Origin: Leadbetterella byssophila_A
Lineage (GTDB): Bacteria > Bacteroidota > Bacteroidia > Cytophagales > Spirosomataceae
Direction of reading: 5' to 3'
Length of the DNA stretch: 64,000 bases
Assembly: GCA_040394735.1 (NCBI GenBank)
Contig: JBEBRR010000011.1
Location: forward strand, 1 to 64,000
Part shown: one piece after another, positions 7,847 through 15,871 of the stretch
Numbering within the stretch: position 1 is the stretch's first letter
Layout of the letters: every line of letters begins with the position of its first letter
Translations under genes and position numbers: made by a program
Notes under the pieces: generated by a model
Told to the model about the DNA's origin: nothing
Databases searched by the model: none
The model's input: only the letters and a program-made list of their open reading frames with translations

Positions 7847-8860
7847 ATGCGCTTCATATACCCTGCTATCTTTCTGTTGCTGTTCGCCTGCAAAAGAAAC
7901 GAAGCGGAGATTCCCGGCCTCCTCAAAGAACCTTCCGTACTGGTTGTCAACGGGGGAGATAACAGCCTGTCGGTCATAGATCCCGATACATTTGAAGAGC
8001 GGCAACGCGTATTTATCGCCTCTCCCAACAATACGTATATCCATCACATCGGGCTAAGTCCTGACCGGCGCCGTTTTGCCTTTGCCCTGCCGGAATATGA
8101 CTTTTCAGGAGGGCACGACGGTCTTCACGGGCTGGAGGCCGGCGGTCATGTGGTGATTTTCAACCGGGATACCGAACGAAATGAGCGTACCATCACCGTC
8201 CCTTTTGCCAATCATAACGCCGTCTTTTCACCTGACGGCAGCGAGATCTGGACCGGACTGGTCTCGCACTCGGGCAGAATCCTGGTTTATCATGCCGGGA
8301 ACGGCAGCCTGATCAGGGAAATTACAGTAGGCGCCGATCCGCATGAGGTTATATTTTCGGGCCGCTATGTGCTGGCCACCTGCCTGGAGTCTTCTTTTCT
8401 TACAGTGATCGACCCTGTCTCGAAAACCGTTGTCCGTGAGATAAAGGTAGATCCCTTCCCTACCAATGTGTGGCCGGGGAAAGATCCGGACCAGGTCATT
8501 GTGGAGAATGCCACCCAGAAATCACTGAATTTTGCAGATCTTAACCGGCTTCAGGTAACCGATCATCTCGATCTGCCCTTTTCGCCGGGTTTTGCGGCTT
8601 TTGGCCCGGACGGTAGCCTGTGGATTTGCGGCAAGGGACAGAATTTCCTGTATGTTTACCGCAAAACCGGTGAAACCTGGGAAATGACACACCGGATAGC
8701 TACGCAGAATGATCCTCATCATTTTATATTCCTGAAGGATAACCTGTGGCTGGTCAATCAAAAGCAGAATACCGTAGAAATTTTTAATACGGCGTCAAAA
8801 GAAAAAATCAGGGGAATTTCCACCGGATTGAAGCCCAATGCCATTATTTATGTTCCATGA
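7847..8860 (+). CDS. YncE/YVTN-type beta-propeller lipoprotein
   Basis: The 337-residue product begins MRFIYPAIFLLLFACKRN: a lipoprotein signal peptide with Cys at about residue 15. Repeated motifs such as SVLVVNGGDNSLSVIDPDTFE, AVFSPDGSEIWTG and SSFLTVIDPVSKTVVREI mark a YVTN/YncE seven-bladed beta-propeller. Members are periplasmic or outer-membrane binding proteins of mostly unknown ligand. A start at 7796 is possible but would put the terminator hairpin inside the coding region, so 7847 is preferred. The stop overlaps the ATG of the NUDIX gene (ATGA). Confidence 0.8.
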   Translation: MRFIYPAIFLLLFACKRNEAEIPGLLKEPSVLVVNGGDNSLSVIDPDTFEERQRVFIASPNNTYIHHIGLSPDRRRFAFALPEYDFSGGHDGLHGLEAGGHVVIFNRDTERNERTITVPFANHNAVFSPDGSEIWTGLVSHSGRILVYHAGNGSLIREITVGADPHEVIFSGRYVLATCLESSFLTVIDPVSKTVVREIKVDPFPTNVWPGKDPDQVIVENATQKSLNFADLNRLQVTDHLDLPFSPGFAAFGPDGSLWICGKGQNFLYVYRKTGETWEMTHRIATQNDPHHFIFLKDNLWLVNQKQNTVEIFNTASKEKIRGISTGLKPNAIIYVP

Positions 8861-9381
8861 GCGCACTTATTGAAAAAATAGAGCATCTCCCTGCGGAGAG
8901 CGCAGAAGAAATACAGGTAAGAAACCGTTTCATTGATTTCATACGCAATCACCCCGACTGCTTCCTGCGCAGTAACCTGAAAGGACATATTACAGCCTCC
9001 GCCTTTGTGGTGGACCGGGCCGCCCGCAAGCTGCTGCTGATCCATCATAAGAAGCTAAACAAATGGTTGCAGCCGGGAGGGCACTGTGACGGCGATGAAG
9101 ATACCCTGGCGGTAGCCATCAAAGAAGTTTTTGAAGAAACAGGCGTGCAGATCCCCGCACAGAACCAGCCCATTATCGACCTCGACATTCATACCATACC
9201 CGAACGGAAAGAGGTGCCCGAACACGAGCATTTCGATGTACGCTACCTGTTCGATTCCGATTCTACCCGGCCGCTTATCCGTAACCATGAAACACTGGCC
9301 CTTCAATGGATCTTTTGGGAGGATATCCGGAAATATACGGAAGAGGAATCGGTATTAAGAATACTCAAAAAGGTCAGCTGA
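8857..9381 (+). CDS. NUDIX hydrolase
   Basis: This 174-residue cytoplasmic protein has a Nudix box at about residues 75-97 (G-x5-E-x7-KEVFEETGV). The usual Arg of REUxEE is Lys (K89); the catalytic glutamates E93/E94 are present. The substrate is likely a nucleoside diphosphate linked to another moiety but cannot be specified. Translation is probably coupled to the beta-propeller gene through the 4-nt ATGA overlap. Confidence 0.9.
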   Translation: MSALIEKIEHLPAESAEEIQVRNRFIDFIRNHPDCFLRSNLKGHITASAFVVDRAARKLLLIHHKKLNKWLQPGGHCDGDEDTLAVAIKEVFEETGVQIPAQNQPIIDLDIHTIPERKEVPEHEHFDVRYLFDSDSTRPLIRNHETLALQWIFWEDIRKYTEEESVLRILKKVS

Positions 9382-9388
9382 GACCTGC

Positions 9389-11260
9389 TTATACCGGAAC
9401 ATCCAGGGTGAGAACCGTACCGGAAGATGAGGAGCTGATATCAAGACGGGCACGGATCTCTTCTGCCCGGGTCTTCATGTTCTTCAGGCCGTTCCTGCCG
9501 GAGGCCACCCCGGGATCAAACCCTTGTCCGTTATCCTGAACCACAATCCGGAGTGTATTTTTCCGTCGTTCAAACGTCAGACCTGCCAGTGAAGCGCCGG
9601 AGTATTTGGCCAGGTTATTTATGGCTTCCTTAATAATCAGGTAGAGGTTTCTCCGGACATCGGCAGGCAAGTTCAGCTGTCCGATTTCAGGACTGGCCCT
9701 GATTTCAAATGCAAAATTCCCCGATTCAGCCAGCGGAGCCGCAAACTCCCTGATCCGCAAAATGATGCCCTGGAGGTTATCATGCACAGGACTGATAGAC
9801 CAGATGATCTCATCCACCGATTCCATCACGGTTCTGGAATCGGAATTGATCTTGGAAAACATCCGCTGATCGTTTCCTTCTTTCTTCCGGGCCATATCAC
9901 TGATCAGCATAATGCTGCTCAGGGTGCTTCCGATCTCATCATGAAGGTCGCTGGCAATCTTATTCCTTAACTTCTGTGATTCCTGCAGCCTTTTGAGCTT
10001 ATTCCGGTTGGTCAGGTAAACACCTGACAGCCCCACTAGGAGGATCAGCCCCACTCCACCCCCGACCAGGCTTCTGTTGACCAGCGATGCCTTTTCATTT
10101 TCCACATTCAGCAGGGCAATTTCCTGCTCCTTTTTTTCAGCTTCGTACTTCCGGAGCATTTCTTCGGTGTTCCGGGCGGTCTCCAGCTTAAATACGGAGT
10201 CTTTAGAGATCTCTGAAGCTACCCGGTACTGGTAGGCCTTTTTAAAATCGTCGGTTTCTTCATAGAGCTCGGCCAGAGCCAGGTTTGCCGTATAGAGATA
10301 TTCGGGGTTTTCGGTCTCCTTCGCGATCTCCAGGGCATCCAGGTAATATTTTTCGGCCTGAACATAATTTTGCCGGAAAAAATACACGTCACCCAGGTTG
10401 TGATAAATGGTTTTAAGGGGAATTCTCACACCGATCTCCTTGCAGATGGCCACACTTCTCTGCAGGTATTTTTCAGCCCGGTCATATTCCCTGATTTTAC
10501 GGCAGATCAGGCCCAGGTTAGTCAGCAGATCGGTCTGGAGCAGTTTATAGTTCGCCTTTTCAGCATAAGTCAACCCCTTCTTATAATGGCTTTCCGCTAC
10601 CCTGTACTGACCCATATCGTCATACACCATACCGATATTGTTTTCACCGATGGCCATACCCGTCAGGTTATCGGCCCTGATCTCTATATCCAGAACTTTC
10701 TGAAAGTAGATGAGTGCTTCCTTATGTTTTCCGTAAAACTTCAGGTTTTGCCCGAGTTGGTCGTATGGCCAGGTTTTCAACGGGCTGAGCTGATTTTTTT
10801 CCTGGTATTCGATCAGCTTTACGGCATAGCGGGTAGCCTCTTCACGGTTTCCCATCTGGTCATAGATTATCCCAATGTTATTCAGAGAATTCTGAAATAT
10901 ATTTTTGGGAAGATCATATTTTTCTATAACCTTCTGGGCCTCTAAAAAATATTCCATGGCCTTTTTGGGGTTATGATTGGAATATTCCACCACCCCACGC
11001 ATATTGATCACCTTATAAAGGCCGGTTTTGTAGTCCAGCTGCCGGGTCAGCAGATCCATTTGCCCGATAAGCTCATTTGCCGCCTTAAAATCACCTGACA
11101 TGACCTTCAGAAAGGCGTAATCATTCAGCGCCAGAACGTAAGAAGTATCTTTGGGGTGCGTTTCCAGGTAAACACGCAGGGAATCTTCGGTTTTAGGCAC
11201 CTGTGACCAGGCTCTTACCAACGGGAGAAAAAGCAGGACAAGCAGATAACAGGCTTTCAT
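9389..11260 (-). CDS. TPR-containing sensor histidine kinase (HisKA_3/LytS-NarX type)
   Basis: The 623-residue product has a signal peptide (MKACYLLVLLFLPLVRAWSQ), about eight tetratricopeptide repeats in the periplasmic half, and one membrane span near residue 400 (VGLILLVGLSGVYL). The cytoplasmic kinase has the H-box IASDLHDEIGSTLSSIM, the N-box IIKEAINNLAKYSGAS and the G-box GQGFDPGVASGRNGLKNM. This is the NarL-partnered HisKA_3 class. No response regulator gene is adjacent, so it is an orphan kinase here. It ends 8 nt from the convergent NUDIX gene. Confidence 0.88.
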   Translation of the reverse strand: MKACYLLVLLFLPLVRAWSQVPKTEDSLRVYLETHPKDTSYVLALNDYAFLKVMSGDFKAANELIGQMDLLTRQLDYKTGLYKVINMRGVVEYSNHNPKKAMEYFLEAQKVIEKYDLPKNIFQNSLNNIGIIYDQMGNREEATRYAVKLIEYQEKNQLSPLKTWPYDQLGQNLKFYGKHKEALIYFQKVLDIEIRADNLTGMAIGENNIGMVYDDMGQYRVAESHYKKGLTYAEKANYKLLQTDLLTNLGLICRKIREYDRAEKYLQRSVAICKEIGVRIPLKTIYHNLGDVYFFRQNYVQAEKYYLDALEIAKETENPEYLYTANLALAELYEETDDFKKAYQYRVASEISKDSVFKLETARNTEEMLRKYEAEKKEQEIALLNVENEKASLVNRSLVGGGVGLILLVGLSGVYLTNRNKLKRLQESQKLRNKIASDLHDEIGSTLSSIMLISDMARKKEGNDQRMFSKINSDSRTVMESVDEIIWSISPVHDNLQGIILRIREFAAPLAESGNFAFEIRASPEIGQLNLPADVRRNLYLIIKEAINNLAKYSGASLAGLTFERRKNTLRIVVQDNGQGFDPGVASGRNGLKNMKTRAEEIRARLDISSSSSGTVLTLDVPV

Positions 11261-11348
11261 AGATCAGGGAGAATAACTTCGATGAAATTTAGGAAGAAAT
11301 CTTCAGAAAGATGTAAACCGTGAGAAAAAAATGAGTGCCCGGGATTGG

Positions 11349-11366
11349 CTCACAGCTCTCTGTGAG
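11349..11366. promoter_or_regulatory. Perfect 7-bp inverted repeat upstream of the TPR kinase
   Basis: CTCACAG and CTGTGAG flank a 4-nt loop (CTCT) in the gap between holA and the TPR-kinase start at 11260. No T-tract follows on either strand, so an operator or a structured leader is more likely than a terminator. Confidence 0.3.
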
Positions 11367-11425
11367 ATATAAATCTTCATGAGTGCCTGCTAAATAGAAT
11401 CTTTATGACCGGCCTGAAGACAAAA

Positions 11426-12445
11426 TCAGCTGAGAAAACTATAGATCAGCTCTTTATAAATATCTGTTTCGGAAGCGCTTCCCGTATCTACGCCCTTTGA
11501 CCGGGCATCCGCCAGCCGCAAGGCATGAATGACCCGCCTCAGCTGCGGCAGGGAATAAGATTGTGCCGCCCGCTTATAGTCTTTCAGGAAGTAGGGATTC
11601 ACGCCCAGTATCCGGGCCAGCTCGCTGTCAGGCTTATTACCCAGGCCGTGAAGCAGCAGCACTTTTGAGAAAAAGTTATACAGCGAAATCACATTCATGG
11701 TGATGGGATGGTCTTTGGCGTTATTGCCGAAATAATGCGCAATACGGAAGGCTTTGGTGGCATTTTTATCGGTTAATGCCTTCTGAAGCTCAAAGACGTT
11801 GAATTCTTTGGAAACCCCCACAAATCTTTCGATGATGTCTGCATCTATGCCTTCACCCTCCCTGAGGTTGATCTTTATTTTTTCTATCTCATTACTGATG
11901 GCCTGGGGGTTATTGCCCAGGTGCTCACTGAGAAGCTGAACCGCCTTGGGGCTGATCTTCACATTTTCTTCCCTGCATAATTCAGATATAAAGTCGGGGA
12001 CCTCCGAATCATACATTTTCTTAAAATTGTGGATCTCTCCTTTAGCGCCGAAAGCTTTGACCCAAGCTTTACGTTCATCCTGGGCTTTTCCGAAACATAA
12101 AACCAGCAGCGTGGAAGCCGGTGGATTACGAGCGTAACTTTCCAGCAGCCCTTGGGCATCTTTCTGGCCCAGGTCACTCACGGCGTGTGCCTCCTTTACC
12201 ATCACCAGCTGCCTCTCCGCCATCATGGGAAACTTCCGGGCATAGTTCAGAATATCGCCCACACTGACGTCTTTCCCGTACAATACGTATTCATTAAAGC
12301 CTTTTTCATGTTCAGGAATGGCAATTTCCAGGATCTTATCTGCAAAGCTGTCGATATAGTACGGCTCTGTTCCATGCAGAAAATACAGGGGCTTGAGCTT
12401 ATCCGGGTGAAGGTTACGTATAATATTCCGGTAATTATTGGCCAT
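11426..12445 (-). CDS. holA: DNA polymerase III subunit delta
   Basis: This is the clamp-loader delta subunit, which opens the beta sliding clamp. The 339-residue length fits. Visible family features are the N-terminal LKPLYFLHGTEPYYIDSFADKI, ERQLVMVKEAH, and the C-terminal collar region with NPYFLKDYKRAAQSYSLPQLRRVIHAL. The start overlaps the end of the acyl carrier protein phosphodiesterase gene by 11 nt on the same strand. Confidence 0.9.
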   Translation of the reverse strand: MANNYRNIIRNLHPDKLKPLYFLHGTEPYYIDSFADKILEIAIPEHEKGFNEYVLYGKDVSVGDILNYARKFPMMAERQLVMVKEAHAVSDLGQKDAQGLLESYARNPPASTLLVLCFGKAQDERKAWVKAFGAKGEIHNFKKMYDSEVPDFISELCREENVKISPKAVQLLSEHLGNNPQAISNEIEKIKINLREGEGIDADIIERFVGVSKEFNVFELQKALTDKNATKAFRIAHYFGNNAKDHPITMNVISLYNFFSKVLLLHGLGNKPDSELARILGVNPYFLKDYKRAAQSYSLPQLRRVIHALRLADARSKGVDTGSASETDIYKELIYSFLS

Positions 12446-13037
12446 AGCTTAAAATTTCAGCGTCACACGACTCCTTCAGTCGCTTAAAAAAACTCAGAAA
12501 CAGGCTGTTAATTTCTTCATAATGCTGTTTCATTACGGGCATAGCAGCGGTCAGGTCTACCTGGCGCACCCTCCTGTTCAGGCTGGAAAGGGCTTTTTCC
12601 ACTCCCTCAAAATAAATATAACTTTTAAGCCAGTCATATTCTACCATTGAACGGACCATTGCTTTCAGCGCCGGGGGCTGCCATTCGGTGTACCGGGTGG
12701 TGAGCGAAACATATACCCGGTTTTTAAAGCGCTCAAACTCTTCCTCCGAAAAAAACTCCCAGTTTTTATGAAGATAGTGATCCAGGATGACATCGACAAT
12801 CACCGGTGAATATTTCCCGAATCCCGGGTAGAAGAATTGCTTACAGGCCGAGATTTCCTTATCGGAATCGGTAAAGGTATCGATATGACGGTGCAGCCTC
12901 AGGCCGGCTTTGACCTCGGCCGGGAGATGCCGGTTCGACTCATTCTCTATACCGCCCACGATATAATCTTCCAGCAGACCGCCCAGGATCATCCCGTCGT
13001 CCTTACCGGCAAGAAAGAGGTGAGCCAGGTAGTTCAT
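12435..13037 (-). CDS. acpH: Acyl carrier protein phosphodiesterase family (AcpH-like)
   Basis: This 200-residue protein has the AcpH family N-terminus MNYLAHLFLAG and the HD-type metal residues in LRLHRHIDTFTDSD and VDVILDHYL. AcpH removes the 4'-phosphopantetheine group from acyl carrier protein. The gene is in a tight minus-strand run: its start overlaps the dCMP deaminase stop by 4 nt and its end overlaps holA. Confidence 0.85.
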   Translation of the reverse strand: MNYLAHLFLAGKDDGMILGGLLEDYIVGGIENESNRHLPAEVKAGLRLHRHIDTFTDSDKEISACKQFFYPGFGKYSPVIVDVILDHYLHKNWEFFSEEEFERFKNRVYVSLTTRYTEWQPPALKAMVRSMVEYDWLKSYIYFEGVEKALSSLNRRVRQVDLTAAMPVMKQHYEEINSLFLSFFKRLKESCDAEILSYGQ

Positions 13038-13492
13038 GATCTTTCATATTTAATCACTTCCGTTCCGAATTTCCTGAGAAACTCCACCCCTTCGTCCACC
13101 CCTATCCCTTTGTATTCCGCATAGGAGTTCAGGTAAAGAACTTTCCTGATCTTCATGGAATAGATCACGCGGGCGCAGGCAATGCAGGGTGACAGCGTCA
13201 CATACAAGGTGGATCCCTCTACATTGGCTCCGTTTTTCGTAGCATAGAGAATTGCATTCTGCTCTGCATGCAGGGCGAGGGAACAGCTTCCCTTGGAGTC
13301 TCGCGGGCAGCCCTCCTCTCCGAATTCTTCATCGCAGTTATGCGTGCCCGCCGGAGGACCGTTATACCCGATGGAAATAATGCGGGTATCGTTCACCAGC
13401 ACCGCTCCTACCTGCGCCCTCACACAATGCGACCTTCTGGCCAGGTTAATGGCCAGCTCCATAAATATATCGTCAAACTTCGGTTTGTCCAT
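13034..13492 (-). CDS. dCMP/cytidine deaminase family protein
   Basis: The zinc-dependent deaminase signatures are HAEQNAI (zinc His and catalytic Glu) and PCIACA (two zinc Cys). Additional His/Cys residues between them (HNCDEEFGEEGCPRDSKGSC) are typical of ComEB-type deoxycytidylate deaminases, which make dUMP for thymidylate synthesis. The start MDKPKFDDIFM at 13492 leaves a 7-nt gap to the metalloprotease stop; the frame is open back to 13525, which would overlap that gene. Confidence 0.88.
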   Translation of the reverse strand: MDKPKFDDIFMELAINLARRSHCVRAQVGAVLVNDTRIISIGYNGPPAGTHNCDEEFGEEGCPRDSKGSCSLALHAEQNAILYATKNGANVEGSTLYVTLSPCIACARVIYSMKIRKVLYLNSYAEYKGIGVDEGVEFLRKFGTEVIKYERS

Positions 13493-13499
13493 AACCCTG

Positions 13500-14753
13500 T
13501 TATAAAGAAATGATCCGGCGGTCAATCCGGGTGCCTTTCGATGAAAGCCTCAGATGCCGCATTCCGCTGCCGATGCGGTTTTTGGGGATATGCACTACCC
13601 TGCTCAGTGAATTGAGATACTCTTCCGAGAAAAGAATCCTGCCCAGATCATCAAAAATTTCAATGGTATAATCCTGCGCCCCGTTCACCAGCACTTTGCA
13701 GCTGAGGCTGCTTCCGTTTACGGGGTTACCCAGTACCTTCAGCACCAGCGGCTCGCTGACGGTTTCAAAGATATCGGCGTTGGCCAGCAGGTTCTGCCTT
13801 CTTTTGCTAATCTCCAGAATGGCCCTTACCCTCGATTTCTGGTCCTGAGTAAAGATGTTCATGCAGCTGTCTACCGTATAATCCATGAAATTCTCGATCA
13901 TGTTGCGGGTGAGGGTACCGCGGCAGGCAGAATATACCGGCGAGCAGACCACCGTATTGTTGGACGATTCAGCCTGCGGGGTGTCGTCGCAGTAATCCGT
14001 ACCGCAGCGGGTATCCCCCCAGGTATGGATCAGTCCGAGCCAATGCCCTATTTCATGGGTGGTGGTACGTCCGAAGGCATAGGGAGATTCAACTGTTCCC
14101 GTTTTTCGTCCGAAGGCCCGGTAATCTATAAAAACCCCGTCTATCCGTTCATCGATATCCGTGGCTTCCAGCCCGTCGTAGTTCCCGATGGGGAATTCGG
14201 CATAACCCAGGTACCCGCCCGATATGGTGGTCACCCAGATATTCAGGTACCGGTTCGAATCCCAATAGGAAAGGTTGGAAATGGCCGGGGTTTCTGACAG
14301 CACATTGAAACTCCGGCGGCTGCTGTATACCCGGTTAATTCCCGTTGAAGGGTGTCCGTCCGGGTCAATATTGGCCAGGAAAAATTCGATCTGCATATCT
14401 GCCCCCACCGGGTTTTCATTGTATCCCGGCGTGCCGGGCATACGGCTGTAGTCTTCATTCAGCACGTCTATCTGGGAAAACACCTGCTCATCGCTGATGT
14501 TCGAACCTCCTATGGCGCCTGAAGTGTTGTTATGAATAATATGAACCACCACAGGGATCCTGATCACCTCTCCGGTGGCCGATCTCCTGAGATTCTGTGA
14601 TTTAATTTCCAGGGTTTTCCGGTGAATAAGTTCGTGAAGCGCAGCGTTTTGTACGGCCTTGCTGTCAGCTGCACAGCGAATCATCTGCGCTTCCGCCTTT
14701 CCCCAGAGAAACAAAATAAGAAGACTAAGTATCTGCCCTTTCATACGCTTCAA
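13500..14753 (-). CDS. M43 (pappalysin-type) zinc metalloprotease with T9SS sorting domain
   Basis: The 417-residue product carries a signal peptide (ILSLLILFLWGKAEAQ) and a zinc motif HEIGHWLGLIH at about residues 231-241, the HExxHxxGxxH metzincin signature of M43 cytophagalysin/pappalysin proteases, with a downstream ENFMDYTVDSCMNIFT Met-turn region. The C-terminal ~80 residues (VLGNPVNGSSLSCKV to DRRIISL) look like a type A T9SS C-terminal domain, so it is probably secreted and surface attached. The start overlaps the phoH 3' end by about 29 nt; an alternative ATG is at 14744. Confidence 0.85.
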   Translation of the reverse strand: MKRMKGQILSLLILFLWGKAEAQMIRCAADSKAVQNAALHELIHRKTLEIKSQNLRRSATGEVIRIPVVVHIIHNNTSGAIGGSNISDEQVFSQIDVLNEDYSRMPGTPGYNENPVGADMQIEFFLANIDPDGHPSTGINRVYSSRRSFNVLSETPAISNLSYWDSNRYLNIWVTTISGGYLGYAEFPIGNYDGLEATDIDERIDGVFIDYRAFGRKTGTVESPYAFGRTTTHEIGHWLGLIHTWGDTRCGTDYCDDTPQAESSNNTVVCSPVYSACRGTLTRNMIENFMDYTVDSCMNIFTQDQKSRVRAILEISKRRQNLLANADIFETVSEPLVLKVLGNPVNGSSLSCKVLVNGAQDYTIEIFDDLGRILFSEEYLNSLSRVVHIPKNRIGSGMRHLRLSSKGTRIDRRIISL

Positions 14754-15663
14754 GGATTTTTACAACCAGCGGATGCCTCACCACATCCTTGCCGTCAAGC
14801 TCTATAAAAGCGATTCCGTTGATACGCCGGAGGATTCTTGCCGCTTCTTCCAGACCTGAACGCTGGTTTTTCGGAAGATCCACCTGTGATTTGTCCCCCG
14901 TGATAATGATTTTGGAAGAAGGCCCCATCCGCGTCAGAAACATTTTAAGCTGCATGGGTGTGGTATTCTGGGCCTCATCCAGCAGGATAAACGCATTGTC
15001 GAGGGTTCTTCCCCGCATATAGGCCAGCGGCGCAATCTCAATGGTATTTTTTTCAAGATAGCCTTTCAGCTTGTCGGAAGAGATCATATCGTCCAATGCA
15101 TCGTATATCGGCCGCAGGTATGGATCGATCTTTTCTTTCAGGTCGCCGGGAAGGAAACCCAGATTTTCTCCGGCCTCTACTGCCGGGCGGGTGATAATGA
15201 TTTTCCGTACCGATTTATCTTTGAGTGCTTTTACGGCCAGCGCCACGGCCGTGAAGGTTTTCCCTGTTCCGGCCGGGCCAATGGCAAAGACGATGTCATT
15301 CTCTTTTACGGCTTCCACCAGTCTTTTCTGGTTCCTGGTTTTAGCCTTGACAATAAGGCCCCGGTTCCCGTGAACGATGATGTCGTCCTGGTTCAGGTAT
15401 TCATCAATTTTATTTCCTTCAAGGGTATTCTGCACCTCTTTGAGGGGCATCACATTGTATTTTTCAAAATATTGCAGCAGCCTGCTGAACACCTCTTCTA
15501 TCCGGGCAAGATCGGCCTCCGACCCTTTCAGGAAAACTTCATCTCCGCGGGCAACGATCCTGCTTTCAGGAAATGAACGGTTCAACTCTTTCAGGTTTTC
15601 GTTTTGCGGACCGAAGAACTCATTCAGGTTTGAAATCTCTAATTTTACAGATTTTTCTATCAA
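14725..15663 (-). CDS. phoH: PhoH family ATPase
   Basis: The 312-residue cytoplasmic protein has the PhoH P-loop GPAGTGKTFTAVAL at about residues 128-141 and the Walker B FILLDEAQNTTPMQLKMFLTRMG. An N-terminal KH-like segment precedes it. PhoH/PhoH2-type proteins are ATPases linked to RNA metabolism. The start codon appears to be TTG (CAA on plus at 15661-15663): the next in-frame Met is deep in the protein, and the first residues MIEKSVKLEISNLNEFFGPQ resemble the family N-terminus. Confidence 0.92.
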   Translation of the reverse strand: MIEKSVKLEISNLNEFFGPQNENLKELNRSFPESRIVARGDEVFLKGSEADLARIEEVFSRLLQYFEKYNVMPLKEVQNTLEGNKIDEYLNQDDIIVHGNRGLIVKAKTRNQKRLVEAVKENDIVFAIGPAGTGKTFTAVALAVKALKDKSVRKIIITRPAVEAGENLGFLPGDLKEKIDPYLRPIYDALDDMISSDKLKGYLEKNTIEIAPLAYMRGRTLDNAFILLDEAQNTTPMQLKMFLTRMGPSSKIIITGDKSQVDLPKNQRSGLEEAARILRRINGIAFIELDGKDVVRHPLVVKILEAYERADT

Positions 15664-15678
15664 AATGCGGTAAGGTTT

Positions 15679-15694
15679 AATTTGTACACAAATT
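15679..15694. promoter_or_regulatory. Perfect palindrome in the phoH-dnaB divergent region
   Basis: AATTTGT and ACAAATT arms are separated by 2 nt, just upstream of the phoH start. The position suits an operator for phoH. Confidence 0.35.
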
Positions 15695-15833
15695 TGTCGA
15701 ATTTATTAACAATAATCGTTTTTTTCCCACAAAAAAAAATCTTCCGGATTTCAATTCACTGAAACTTAGAACGTTTGTTATCAAAAGTCAGAGCTCTCCC
15801 GTAAAGGCCTGTTTTTTCGTCCTTATTTCCTGT

Positions 15834-15841
15834 TAATTTTG
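15834..15841 (+). promoter_or_regulatory. -7 box of dnaB (TAATTTTG)
   Basis: TAATTTTG matches TAnnTTTG; transcription would start near 15847, about 25 nt before the TTG start of dnaB. No clear -33 TTG is seen. Confidence 0.45.
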
Positions 15842-15871
15842 TGGACCGATTAGTATGAAAGACCTCTTTAA

